Source: Clostridiaceae bacterium
GTDB taxonomy: Bacteria > Bacillota > Clostridia > DUPQ01
Direction: 5' to 3'
Assembly: GCA_012838235.1 (NCBI GenBank)
Contig: DUPQ01000031.1
Location: 1-52,332 of the forward strand
DNA: 52,332 nt
Part shown: piece by piece, positions 25,644-33,304 of the stretch
Numbering within the stretch: the stretch's first letter is position 1
Layout: the number at the start of each line of letters is the position of its first letter
Program-made: the position numbers and the translations under genes
The notes under the pieces: generated by a model
Databases searched by the model: none
What the model was told of the DNA's origin: nothing
Seen by the model: only the letters and a program-made list of their open reading frames with translations

Positions 25644-26864
25644 TTATACAGCCCACAGAGGTATGATTTTGTGATTATCCTTAAGCGGTAGCAAATCCTG
25701 TGAAGGGCATATTACACCGCCCTCCCCTATAGTTATATTTTTTACGGATTTCAGCATGTCAAAACTTGCTATATCCCTATAAGAAGGATTTGTATGTTTC
25801 TTGATTTCAATAGGGAATAGTGTATTATCCTGGAAGATAAGAAGATCAATTTCTCTACCGTTACTGTCACGAAGAAAATAGAAATACTCGTCCATACCTC
25901 TGTTTGCGTAACTTTTAATCAACTCCGAAACAACAAAAGTCTCAAAGAAATGTCCGTTCATTGCACCTGTAGAAAGAGTCTCAGGTGTAAGCCAGCGGGT
26001 CAAATATGCTGCAAGGCCTGTATCCAAAAAGTAAAGTTTGGGTGTTCTTATTGCTCGTTTGATTGCATTGTTTGAGTAAGGTTTTAATAAATAAACAATA
26101 TTGCTCGTTTTCAATATAGAAAGCCAACGCTTCGCTGTCGGCTGACTGATTCCCACTTCTTTTGCAAGGGAAGCTATATTTAACAGGCTACCGGTCATGG
26201 CGGCACAAACAGTCATAAATTTCATAAAATCCGATTCATCAGCTACCTGTGTGAGATTTCGAACATCTCTTTCTATATACGTCTTAATATAGTCGGAATA
26301 GAAGTTTTGCCAGTTATAACTTTGTTCCTTAAATAACTCGGGCATACAGCCGCGATGAATAATTTTCCAAACTTCATTTATATTCAAGTCTATTTTTGCA
26401 GCCTTACGTCTCATTAGATAGTCGGTAGTAGGGATGAAGGGTTCATTCCAGTTTTCATTTCTCATTTCCCGTAACGAAAGCCCCATCAGATTTAATATTC
26501 CCGCACGACCGGCTAAGCTCTCACTGACATTCTTCATAAGTTCAAAACTTTGTGAACCGGTAAGATAAAAATCTCCTTTATTACGACTTCGGTCTAAAGA
26601 AATTTTTATGTAATGGAAAATTTCCGGGACATATTGTACTTCATCAATAAAAAGAGGTGGCGGATTTAGCTGCAAAAATGCAGCAGGATCCTTCTTTACA
26701 CGATGCCGAACGGTTATATCATCAAAAGTAACTCGCGATATATCGGGTTTAATATTTTCAATTAATGTAGTCTTGCCGACCTGTCGTGCTCCGGTAACTA
26801 TGACAGCTCCCTTTTCCCTTGCCCGCTCCGAAACAGCAAATTCTATGTGTCGTTTTATATACAT
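25644..26864 (-). CDS. AAA+ ATPase with DUF4143/PD-(D/E)XK-like C-terminus (locus A)
   Basis: 406 aa. Walker A is GARQVGKT (25-32), Walker B LFIDEVQ (71-77) and a sensor-like LTGSQS lies near residue 100. A winged-helix-like middle follows, then the DUF4143 region whose end shows the Asp...Glu-x-Lys pattern of PD-(D/E)XK folds (EIDLLIF, PIEIKK). Members are common, often multicopy and horizontally exchanged, and their function is not established. ATG with GAGG upstream. It is a solitary gene between chrA and dapF, with paired repeats over its promoter, and is one of four such genes in the window. Loci C and D are closer to each other than to this one. Confidence 0.9.
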   Translation of the reverse strand: MYIKRHIEFAVSERAREKGAVIVTGARQVGKTTLIENIKPDISRVTFDDITVRHRVKKDPAAFLQLNPPPLFIDEVQYVPEIFHYIKISLDRSRNKGDFYLTGSQSFELMKNVSESLAGRAGILNLMGLSLREMRNENWNEPFIPTTDYLMRRKAAKIDLNINEVWKIIHRGCMPELFKEQSYNWQNFYSDYIKTYIERDVRNLTQVADESDFMKFMTVCAAMTGSLLNIASLAKEVGISQPTAKRWLSILKTSNIVYLLKPYSNNAIKRAIRTPKLYFLDTGLAAYLTRWLTPETLSTGAMNGHFFETFVVSELIKSYANRGMDEYFYFLRDSNGREIDLLIFQDNTLFPIEIKKHTNPSYRDIASFDMLKSVKNITIGEGGVICPSQDLLPLKDNHKIIPLWAV

Positions 26865-26894
26865 AACTACCTCACATATTTATGATATTCTAAC

Positions 26895-26919
26895 ATCATA
26901 TGTTATTATATCATATGTT
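26895..26919 (-). repeat. Paired direct repeats over the locus A promoter
   Basis: ATCATATGTT occurs twice (26895-26904 and 26910-26919), a period of 15. On the minus strand one copy adjoins and partly overlaps a perfect TATAAT, with TTGTTT 16 bases before that. A looser third element (TATGATAT, 26881-26888) lies closer to the gene. Confidence 0.6.
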
Positions 26920-26988
26920 TTTGCAAAAACAAATAGCATATAGCAAGGCTGGAAAAACAAACGGATTTATCCGGTAGAAGAATAAATA

Positions 26989-27017
26989 TTTACCAAACCT
27001 GCATTTTTATATATAAT
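26989..27017 (+). promoter_or_regulatory. Promoter of dapF-dapL
   Basis: TTTACC (26989-26994) and a perfect TATAAT (27012-27017) are separated by 17 bases. The leader is about 14 bases with AAAGGATGG as the ribosome binding region. Confidence 0.6.
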
Positions 27018-27037
27018 TAAACAAAGGATGGAATATT

Positions 27038-27919
27038 ATGAAATTTACAAAAATGCACGGAGCGGGAAACGACTACATATATGTGAATTGTATGGAATGT
27101 AAGATTGACAACCCTTCTTCTTTGGCGATTAAACTCAGCGACAGGCATAAAGGGATAGGATCCGACGGACTGGTTCTAATACAACCTTCAAAGGTTGCAC
27201 ACTTTTATATGAGGATGTTCAACTCGGACGGTTCGGAAGGTGCCATGTGCGGAAATGCCATAAGATGCGTAGCAAAATATGTGTATGACAACAGACTTAC
27301 CGATAAGTTAAAGTTGAACATCGAGACAAAAAGCGGAATAAAACACTTAAAACTGTTTCCCGACAAAAAAGGAAAAATAGATTCGGTGGAAGTGGATATG
27401 GGTATTGCTTATCTGAAACGTAAAGAAATACCTATGGTTTATGACAACTCAAACAGGGACGAAACATATATAAACAAACCTCTTGTCGTAGATGGGAAAA
27501 AGTATAATGTGACCTGTGTATCCATGGGAAATCCTCACTGCGTCATATTTATGAATGACAAAGATAATAAAAGCAATCTTATGCAGTCTCTGGACAGACT
27601 GGATTTGGATAATATAGGTCCGGATTTTGAAAGGCATTCGTATTTTCCCGACAGGATAAATACCGAGTTTGTGGAAATCATAGACAGGAGCACCTTAAAA
27701 ATGAGAGTCTATGAAAGAGGTTCGGGAGAGACTATGGCCTGCGGAACGGGAGCATGTGCAACGGTGGTTGCTGCCGTACTTAACGGTATATGCGAAAGGC
27801 ACAGCGAAGTGTCCGTCATATTGAGAGGCGGAACATTGAAGATAACATATTTATATGACGGCAGAGTTATTATGAAAGGCGAAGCCGTGCATGTGTTTGA
27901 TACCGAAATTAGCATATAA
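27038..27919 (+). CDS. dapF: Diaminopimelate epimerase
   Basis: 293 aa. It has the two catalytic cysteines in their family settings: Cys71 in MCGNAIRC and Cys235 in ACGTGAC. The N-terminus KMHGAGNDY is also typical. It interconverts LL- and meso-diaminopimelate, the last step before peptidoglycan cross-linking units and lysine. It is 20 bases upstream of dapL, forming a two-gene operon that completes the aminotransferase variant of the pathway. Confidence 0.97.
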   Translation: MKFTKMHGAGNDYIYVNCMECKIDNPSSLAIKLSDRHKGIGSDGLVLIQPSKVAHFYMRMFNSDGSEGAMCGNAIRCVAKYVYDNRLTDKLKLNIETKSGIKHLKLFPDKKGKIDSVEVDMGIAYLKRKEIPMVYDNSNRDETYINKPLVVDGKKYNVTCVSMGNPHCVIFMNDKDNKSNLMQSLDRLDLDNIGPDFERHSYFPDRINTEFVEIIDRSTLKMRVYERGSGETMACGTGACATVVAAVLNGICERHSEVSVILRGGTLKITYLYDGRVIMKGEAVHVFDTEISI

Positions 27920-27939
27920 CATTGAAAAGGAGAAGAAAT

Positions 27940-29118
27940 ATGGCAAAACCGAATGTAAACTACGGCAATCTTAAACAGAGTTATCTTTTCAGAGATATAG
28001 CAACAAAAGTTGCGGCATATAAGAAGGCGCATCCGGACAGGAAAGTTATTAGCCTGGGAATAGGCGATGTAACATTACCTTTGGCAAAAAAAGTAGTGGA
28101 AGCTTTGAAGGCGGCATCCGAGGAAATGGGTAAAGCGGAAACTTTCAGAGGATATGCTCCCGACCAGGGTTATGACTTTTTGCGGGAAAAGATTTCCGAA
28201 CATTACAAGAAAAGAAATGTAAATGTTGATATAAGCGAGATATTCGTATCGGACGGTGCAAAAAGCGATTTGGGTAATATAACGGAGATTTTCTCACGAG
28301 ACAATATAGTCATGATACCCGATCCTGTATATCCGGTGTATATGGATACCAACGTAATGGACGGCAGGAAAATTATATTTGCCGATGCAAACAAAGAAAA
28401 TCATTTTCTTGCCATGCCGGACAAAAGACATGCCGATATGATATATCTGTGTTCACCCAACAATCCTTGCGGAAGCGTATATTCCAAAGCACAGCTGGAG
28501 AAATGGGTGGAGTATGCCTTGAAGCATAATTCCGTAATACTTTTTGATGCGGCATACGAAGCATTCATAACCGATGATAAATTGCCGAGAAGTATATTTG
28601 AGATTGAAGGAGCGGAAAAGTGCGCCATAGAGTTCTGCAGTTTTTCCAAGCTTGCGGGATTTACCGGTACAAGATGTGCTTATACGGTAATAAAGAAAGA
28701 ATTAATACTGGAAGGTTTTTCCTTACGCGACATGTGGGTAAGGAGACAGAGTACTAAGCTTAACGGAGTATCCTATATCATACAAAGAGGTGCTGAAGCT
28801 GTATTTACAGAAGAAGGAATGAAGCAGTGCAAAGATAACATCAGATACTATCTGGACAATGCAAAACTTATTTCCGCTCTTCTTACGGAAAAAGGTATAT
28901 ATCACACAGGCGGAAACAACTCCCCGTATATATGGATGAGTTGCCCTAATAATTTGAAGTCCTGGGAATTCTTCGACTTGTTGCTAAATGAAACATGTGT
29001 TGTCGGAACGCCCGGCAGCGGATTCGGCCACAACGGGGAAGGATATTTCAGACTGACATCCTTCGGAAGCAGAGAGAACACTATAGAAGCGGTGGAAAGA
29101 CTGAGCAAGGTTCTTTAG
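27940..29118 (+). CDS. dapL: LL-diaminopimelate aminotransferase
   Basis: 392 aa from the ATG at 27940 (AAAAGGAG upstream; the earlier TTG reading is not supported). Fold type I PLP aminotransferase: Schiff-base Lys237 in SFSKLAGFTGTR, NNPCG (174-178) and a DAAYEAF block around 203-209. It converts tetrahydrodipicolinate directly to LL-diaminopimelate with glutamate as amino donor, bypassing succinylated or acetylated intermediates. Clustering with dapF supports this over a generic aspartate aminotransferase. Confidence 0.95.
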   Translation: MAKPNVNYGNLKQSYLFRDIATKVAAYKKAHPDRKVISLGIGDVTLPLAKKVVEALKAASEEMGKAETFRGYAPDQGYDFLREKISEHYKKRNVNVDISEIFVSDGAKSDLGNITEIFSRDNIVMIPDPVYPVYMDTNVMDGRKIIFADANKENHFLAMPDKRHADMIYLCSPNNPCGSVYSKAQLEKWVEYALKHNSVILFDAAYEAFITDDKLPRSIFEIEGAEKCAIEFCSFSKLAGFTGTRCAYTVIKKELILEGFSLRDMWVRRQSTKLNGVSYIIQRGAEAVFTEEGMKQCKDNIRYYLDNAKLISALLTEKGIYHTGGNNSPYIWMSCPNNLKSWEFFDLLLNETCVVGTPGSGFGHNGEGYFRLTSFGSRENTIEAVERLSKVL

Positions 29119-29309
29119 TCCGGTAAAGAAACAATTCCCGGTTTAAGTGTCAGCATATAGAGAAAGAGAAACAAAAATCTTGTGTCTATAAACAAGCCCA
29201 TTATTGAATTTGACAAAAGGTAAAGGATTGCATTGTAAAAGTCAGAAAGTTAGCTATAAATTGATTTAATTGATTATAACAAAGTACAGATATAGGAAGA
29301 ATATAAGAA

Positions 29310-29370
29310 TTTTTGGTAATAGAATGCATTATTTTTTGGTAATAGAATGGTTGATTTTTTGGTAATAGGG
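29310..29370 (+). repeat. Three direct repeats, 23-nt period, at the locus B promoter
   Basis: The core TTTTTGGTAATAG is repeated at 29310, 29333 and 29356. The first two copies extend identically to TTTTTGGTAATAGAATG. The GGTAATAG cores start at 29315, 29338 and 29361, exactly 23 apart. The third copy lies between the -35 and -10 of the gene promoter. Confidence 0.85.
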
Positions 29371-29379
29371 CATTATAAT
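29351..29379 (+). promoter_or_regulatory. Promoter of locus B, embedded in the repeats
   Basis: TTGATT (29351-29356) and a perfect TATAAT (29374-29379) are separated by 17 bases. The third repeat fills the spacer. The leader would be only about 13 bases and carries GAGGTGG. Confidence 0.65.
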
Positions 29380-29398
29380 GTAGTTATGAGGTGGTCTG

Positions 29399-30637
29399 AT
29401 GAACACTATAAATTACAGAAAAAGACTGATTGAATCTCAAATTGAGAGAAAAATGTCCTATAGCGGCGGCGTCATTATTGAAGGAGCAAAATGGGCAGGG
29501 AAATCTACAACAGCCGGTATTTTTTCCAATACTGTTATAAAACTGCATGACCCGTTGATTAAAAAACAATATCAAATTTTGGCTACCATATCAAAAGATG
29601 AGGTTTTAAAGGGTGAAAAACCTATATTGTTTGATGAATGGCAGGAAGTTCCGGAAATTTGGGACTTTATTCGTCTTGATATTGATGAAAATAATCATAA
29701 AGGTGCCTACCTTCTGACGGGATCCACCAAAAAACAAAACATAACAACTTCACATACGGGAACGGGAAGGATTAACTCGGTTTACATGCGTCCTATGAGT
29801 TTATATGAAACCGGAGAATCTAACGGACTTATTTCTTTAAAAGAATTGTTTTCACAACCGCCATTAGTCCCGGTTAAGTCAAATATTACAATTGATAATA
29901 TAGCACACTGTATTTGCAGAGGCGGTTGGCCCGGAAGCCTGGACTTAAACAAAGACTTACAATTGGAAATTCCTAAAGATTTACTTGAAAGTATTATCAA
30001 AAGAGACATAGACGAAGTTGACGGAATTACTAAGGACAAAGAGAAATTTAGAAAAATTATTAAAAGTTATGCAAGGAATATTTCTACATTAGCAGCCAAT
30101 TCCGCTATTTATGAAGTTATTGTAAATCCCAAAACATTTGATACATATATGAACTCCTTAAAAAGGCTATATATAGTAGAAGATGTTTTGCCTTGGTCGC
30201 AGAATATAAGAAGTTCAACAAGACTGAGAAAAGGAACCAAAAGACAATTCGTAGACCCCAGCATAGCAGTTGCCGCTTTAGGCTTGTCTCCTGATAAACT
30301 GAAAAACGATTTTGAAACATTCGGTTTTTTATTTGAATCTATTGCAACAAGAGATATCAGAGTTTATGCGGAAGAAATCGGAGGAACCGTATATTACTAC
30401 AACGATTCAACAGGACTTGAAGTGGATTTGATTGTTGAGTTGAATGACGGAAGATGGGGAGGAATAGAAGTTAAATTAGGAGAAAATGAAGCTGATAAAG
30501 CAAGTGCTAATTTAATAAAATTAGCAAATATATCCGCTACTAAACCATCGTTCCTTATGCTGTTAACAAACACTCAAATGGCTTATCAAAGAGATGACGG
30601 TGTGTATGTGATACCGCTTGGATGTTTAAGGCCATGA
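29399..30637 (+). CDS. AAA+ ATPase with DUF4143/PD-(D/E)XK-like C-terminus (locus B)
   Basis: 412 aa. Walker A is GAKWAGKST (29-37), Walker B PILFDEWQEV (75-84) and LLTGSTKK lies near residue 108. The C-terminal domain ends with LEVDLIVEL and GGIEVKLG, again the Asp/Glu-x-Lys arrangement. The Trp in the Walker A loop and DEWQ in Walker B mark a different subfamily from loci A, C and D. ATG follows GAGGTGG. It is solitary, between dapL and locus C, and transcribed from a promoter interleaved with three direct repeats. Function unknown. Confidence 0.9.
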   Translation: MNTINYRKRLIESQIERKMSYSGGVIIEGAKWAGKSTTAGIFSNTVIKLHDPLIKKQYQILATISKDEVLKGEKPILFDEWQEVPEIWDFIRLDIDENNHKGAYLLTGSTKKQNITTSHTGTGRINSVYMRPMSLYETGESNGLISLKELFSQPPLVPVKSNITIDNIAHCICRGGWPGSLDLNKDLQLEIPKDLLESIIKRDIDEVDGITKDKEKFRKIIKSYARNISTLAANSAIYEVIVNPKTFDTYMNSLKRLYIVEDVLPWSQNIRSSTRLRKGTKRQFVDPSIAVAALGLSPDKLKNDFETFGFLFESIATRDIRVYAEEIGGTVYYYNDSTGLEVDLIVELNDGRWGGIEVKLGENEADKASANLIKLANISATKPSFLMLLTNTQMAYQRDDGVYVIPLGCLRP

Positions 30638-30645
30638 TACTATTC

Positions 30646-30722
30646 TAATGCGTATTTGTTGAAATTTCACATTTTTGTAATGCGTATTTGCAGAAAAAGG
30701 CTTGTTTTATAATGCGTATCTG
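30646..30722 (+). repeat. Three direct repeats, 32-nt period, at the locus C promoter
   Basis: TAATGCGTATTTG occurs at 30646, 30678 and 30710 (the last copy with one change, TAATGCGTATCTG). The starts are exactly 32 apart, about three helical turns. The spacers between them are unrelated in sequence. The third copy lies in the promoter spacer. Confidence 0.88.
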
Positions 30723-30731
30723 TAGTATTAT
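30702..30731 (+). promoter_or_regulatory. Putative promoter of locus C
   Basis: TTGTTT (30702-30707) and TATTAT (30726-30731) are separated by 18 bases occupied by the third repeat. An alternative -10, a perfect TATAAT at 30708-30713, overlaps the start of that repeat. Either choice puts the repeat on RNA polymerase's footprint. Confidence 0.5.
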
Positions 30732-30773
30732 GTGTTTAGCCAACGGTATTATTGTTGAAAAAAGAGGAAAATC

Positions 30774-32102
30774 ATGTTTAAAAGAAAGATATACGATAAA
30801 TTATTGGAGTGGAAAGAAACATCGAAAGGCAGAACAGCTTTACTGATAGAGGGAGCAAGACGTGTAGGAAAGTCTACCATTGTCACGGAATTCGGAAAGA
30901 ATGAGTACAAATCATATATACTTATAGATTTTGCCTTTGCTCCGACCGGAGTAAAAGAATTATTTAACGATATCAGTGATTTGGATTATCTGTTTTTGCA
31001 ACTGCAACTGCAATTCAAAGAGGACCTGCATGAAAGAAATTCATTGATAATATTTGATGAAGTTCAGTTTTGTCCCAAAGCCAGACAAGCTGTAAAGAAA
31101 CTTGTAGAAGACGGCAGGTATGACTATATAGAAACAGGTTCTTTAATATCAATAAAGAAAAATGTGGAGCACATTCTTATACCGAGTGAGGAAAGAAAAA
31201 TAGAAATGTTTCCGATGGATTTTGAGGAGTTTTTATGGGCAATCGGAGACAATACCACAAACAACATTTTGAGAAAATTTTATAATGAGAAAATTTCACC
31301 GGGTCAAGATCAAAACAGAGCTTTAATGAGAAAGTTCAGATTGTATATGTTAGTCGGAGGTATGCCACAAGCTGTTAAAGCATATATAGAGACAAACAAT
31401 TTCAAATTTGTAGATGAGGTTAAGAGAGATATTATTCAGTTATATGAAGAAGACTTTTATAAAATTGATTCAAGCGGAAAAATATCCATGCTTTTTGATT
31501 CAATACCCTCGGAATTAAGCAGACACTCTTCCAGATACCAGGTTTCCAGTGTGTTAAAGAATCAAAGAGCCGCTACTATATCCGAGGAAATTGCCGAACT
31601 GGTTGCCTCTAAAACGGTTCTCATTTCTTACCACTCAAACGACCCGTCCGTAGGAATGACAACGAATTTAAGTATGGAGCATTTCAGGTTATTTATGGCG
31701 GATACCGGCTTAATGGTAACATGCATGTTCAAAGATAAGGATTTCACGGACAATATAATCTATGAGAAGTTGTTGAACAACAAGTTGTCAAAAAATCTGG
31801 GGGTACTTTATGAAAACATTGTTGCTCAAACTTTGGCTTTCAACGGAAACAAGCTGTTTTATTATACTTTTTATGACGAAACTCAGAAAAGAAGTTTTGA
31901 GGTGGATTTCCTGCTTTCCAAAGATAATAAGGTAAGTCCGATTGAAGTAAAGTCATCAAATTACAGAACACACAGATCTATGGATGAGTTTGCAAATAAA
32001 TACTCAAACAGAATAAACACCAAATATGTTATTCACACTCAAGATTTAAAAAAGAACGGCAATTTAATTTATTTACCGTTCTATCTGGCACAGTTTATAT
32101 AA
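30774..32102 (+). CDS. AAA+ ATPase with DUF4143/PD-(D/E)XK-like C-terminus (locus C)
   Basis: 442 aa. Walker A is GARRVGKS (27-34) and Walker B LIIFDEVQFCP (91-101). YIETGSLISI follows, then a MFPMDFEEFLWA block shared with locus D. The C-terminus has FEVDFLLS and SPIEVKSS. Its layout and shared blocks make it the closest relative of locus D, 12 kb away, but the two differ along their whole length, so this is not a recent duplication. ATG follows AGAGG. It has three upstream repeats, and its 3' end contains the terminator of the convergent prs operon. Confidence 0.9.
   Translation: MFKRKIYDKLLEWKETSKGRTALLIEGARRVGKSTIVTEFGKNEYKSYILIDFAFAPTGVKELFNDISDLDYLFLQLQLQFKEDLHERNSLIIFDEVQFCPKARQAVKKLVEDGRYDYIETGSLISIKKNVEHILIPSEERKIEMFPMDFEEFLWAIGDNTTNNILRKFYNEKISPGQDQNRALMRKFRLYMLVGGMPQAVKAYIETNNFKFVDEVKRDIIQLYEEDFYKIDSSGKISMLFDSIPSELSRHSSRYQVSSVLKNQRAATISEEIAELVASKTVLISYHSNDPSVGMTTNLSMEHFRLFMADTGLMVTCMFKDKDFTDNIIYEKLLNNKLSKNLGVLYENIVAQTLAFNGNKLFYYTFYDETQKRSFEVDFLLSKDNKVSPIEVKSSNYRTHRSMDEFANKYSNRINTKYVIHTQDLKKNGNLIYLPFYLAQFI
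32048..32082 (-). terminator. Intrinsic terminator of the nfn-prs operon, inside the 3' end of locus C
   Basis: On the minus strand AGAACGG/CCGTTCT forms a 7-bp stem followed by six T, 30 bases past the prs stop codon. The DNA also encodes the last residues of the opposing ATPase gene. Confidence 0.65.
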
Positions 32103-32112
32103 GAATAGTTGC

Positions 32113-33267
32113 TTATTTTATCAATCCTTCTTCCAGTTGTCTGCTTTTTACCTTTTCCATCAGCTTGTCTATTCTGTCTACCGGATTGAGAAGGTTGGAC
32201 ATGGAAGCGTCATGATGTAAGGTATCTATTATGAAAGACATGTATTTGGACATATCCACTTCCTTGAACCAGGGTCTCTTAAGTAATTCGGGACTTCTGT
32301 ATACAAGATTGGTGGTAAGTACTCCGGTAACCGCACCTTCCTCATAAGCTTTGTCAAAAGCTTCGAGACCGTTGCAGAACAAACCGAAAGTGCAACACAT
32401 AAATATTCTTTTTGCTTTCATTTTTGTAAGCTGATAGAAGATGTCCAATGCAGATTCGCCCGATGAGATAATGTCTTCAACAACTATTACATCTTTGCCT
32501 TCAACACTGTCTCCGAGGAACTCATGCGATATTATGGGGTTTCTGCCTTGCTCCACAACGGAAAAATCTCTTCTTTTATAGAACATACCGAGATTTAAGC
32601 CAATCATGGTTGCAAAGGGAATTGCCCTGTTCATTCCGCCTTCATCGGGGGATATTACCAAGGTGTGCTCTTTATCAAATATGATGTCGGGGAAAGATGC
32701 AGTAAGCTTTTTCATCATCTGATATGCAACCGGAACCGATTCGAAACCGTTCAGGGGGATTGCATTTTGAATTCTGGGATCGTGAGCGTCAAATGTAATT
32801 ATATTCTCCACCCCCATGCCTACAAGCTCCTGCAGAGAAATAGCGGAATCCAACGATTCGCGGTATTTTCTCTTGTGTTGTCTGCCTTCATAAAGCATAG
32901 GCATTATGACGGTAATTCTTCTTGCCTTACCGTTGGTTGCGGCTATAATTCTTTTTAAATCGGCATAATGATCATCGGGGCTCATAGGCACCTGCATCCC
33001 GTACATTTCATAGGTTACACCGTAGTTGAAAACATCGCAGATTATGAAGAGGTCGTGTCCTCTTATAGATTCCAGTATGACGCCTTTAGCTTCTCCCGTT
33101 CCGAATCTGGGGCATATCGCTTCGGTTATAAATGTATGGTCGGAATCCTTGTAGCCGGCTCTTTGTTTCAGATACCAATCAACTTTTTTTGTTATTTCTT
33201 CACAACCGCGCATTCCGATTATTGATAATTTTCCTACGGGAAGCACGGTTTCAAAAGGTTTGATCAT
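32113..33267 (-). CDS. prs: Ribose-phosphate pyrophosphokinase, long form
   Basis: 384 aa from the ATG at 33267 (GGGAG upstream); a longer TTG-like reading overlaps nfnB and is not preferred. The PRPP loop VVVEDIISSGESA and the catalytic-flexible-loop region GRQHKRKYRESLDS are present, followed by FDAHDPRIQ. The enzyme makes PRPP from ribose-5-phosphate and ATP. Canonical bacterial Prs is about 315 aa. This clostridial-type form is some 70 residues longer and clearly divergent, with extra sequence at both ends. It lies 37 bases after nfnB in the same orientation. Confidence 0.88.
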   Translation of the reverse strand: MIKPFETVLPVGKLSIIGMRGCEEITKKVDWYLKQRAGYKDSDHTFITEAICPRFGTGEAKGVILESIRGHDLFIICDVFNYGVTYEMYGMQVPMSPDDHYADLKRIIAATNGKARRITVIMPMLYEGRQHKRKYRESLDSAISLQELVGMGVENIITFDAHDPRIQNAIPLNGFESVPVAYQMMKKLTASFPDIIFDKEHTLVISPDEGGMNRAIPFATMIGLNLGMFYKRRDFSVVEQGRNPIISHEFLGDSVEGKDVIVVEDIISSGESALDIFYQLTKMKAKRIFMCCTFGLFCNGLEAFDKAYEEGAVTGVLTTNLVYRSPELLKRPWFKEVDMSKYMSFIIDTLHHDASMSNLLNPVDRIDKLMEKVKSRQLEEGLIK

Positions 33268-33304
33268 ATCAACAACTCCCTTCGTTAATACACTGTCAAT
33301 GGTA

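Noticed and set aside
29119-29309. Small gene or RNA between dapL and the locus B repeats
   Set aside because: No start codon with a ribosome binding site, no stable hairpin and AT-rich sequence only.
29310-30722. Possible CRISPR array, because of evenly spaced repeats
   Set aside because: There are only three units per locus, the repeats are 13-17 bases with 10-20-base spacers, each locus has a different sequence and no cas genes are present. Promoter-linked iteron-like sites fit better.
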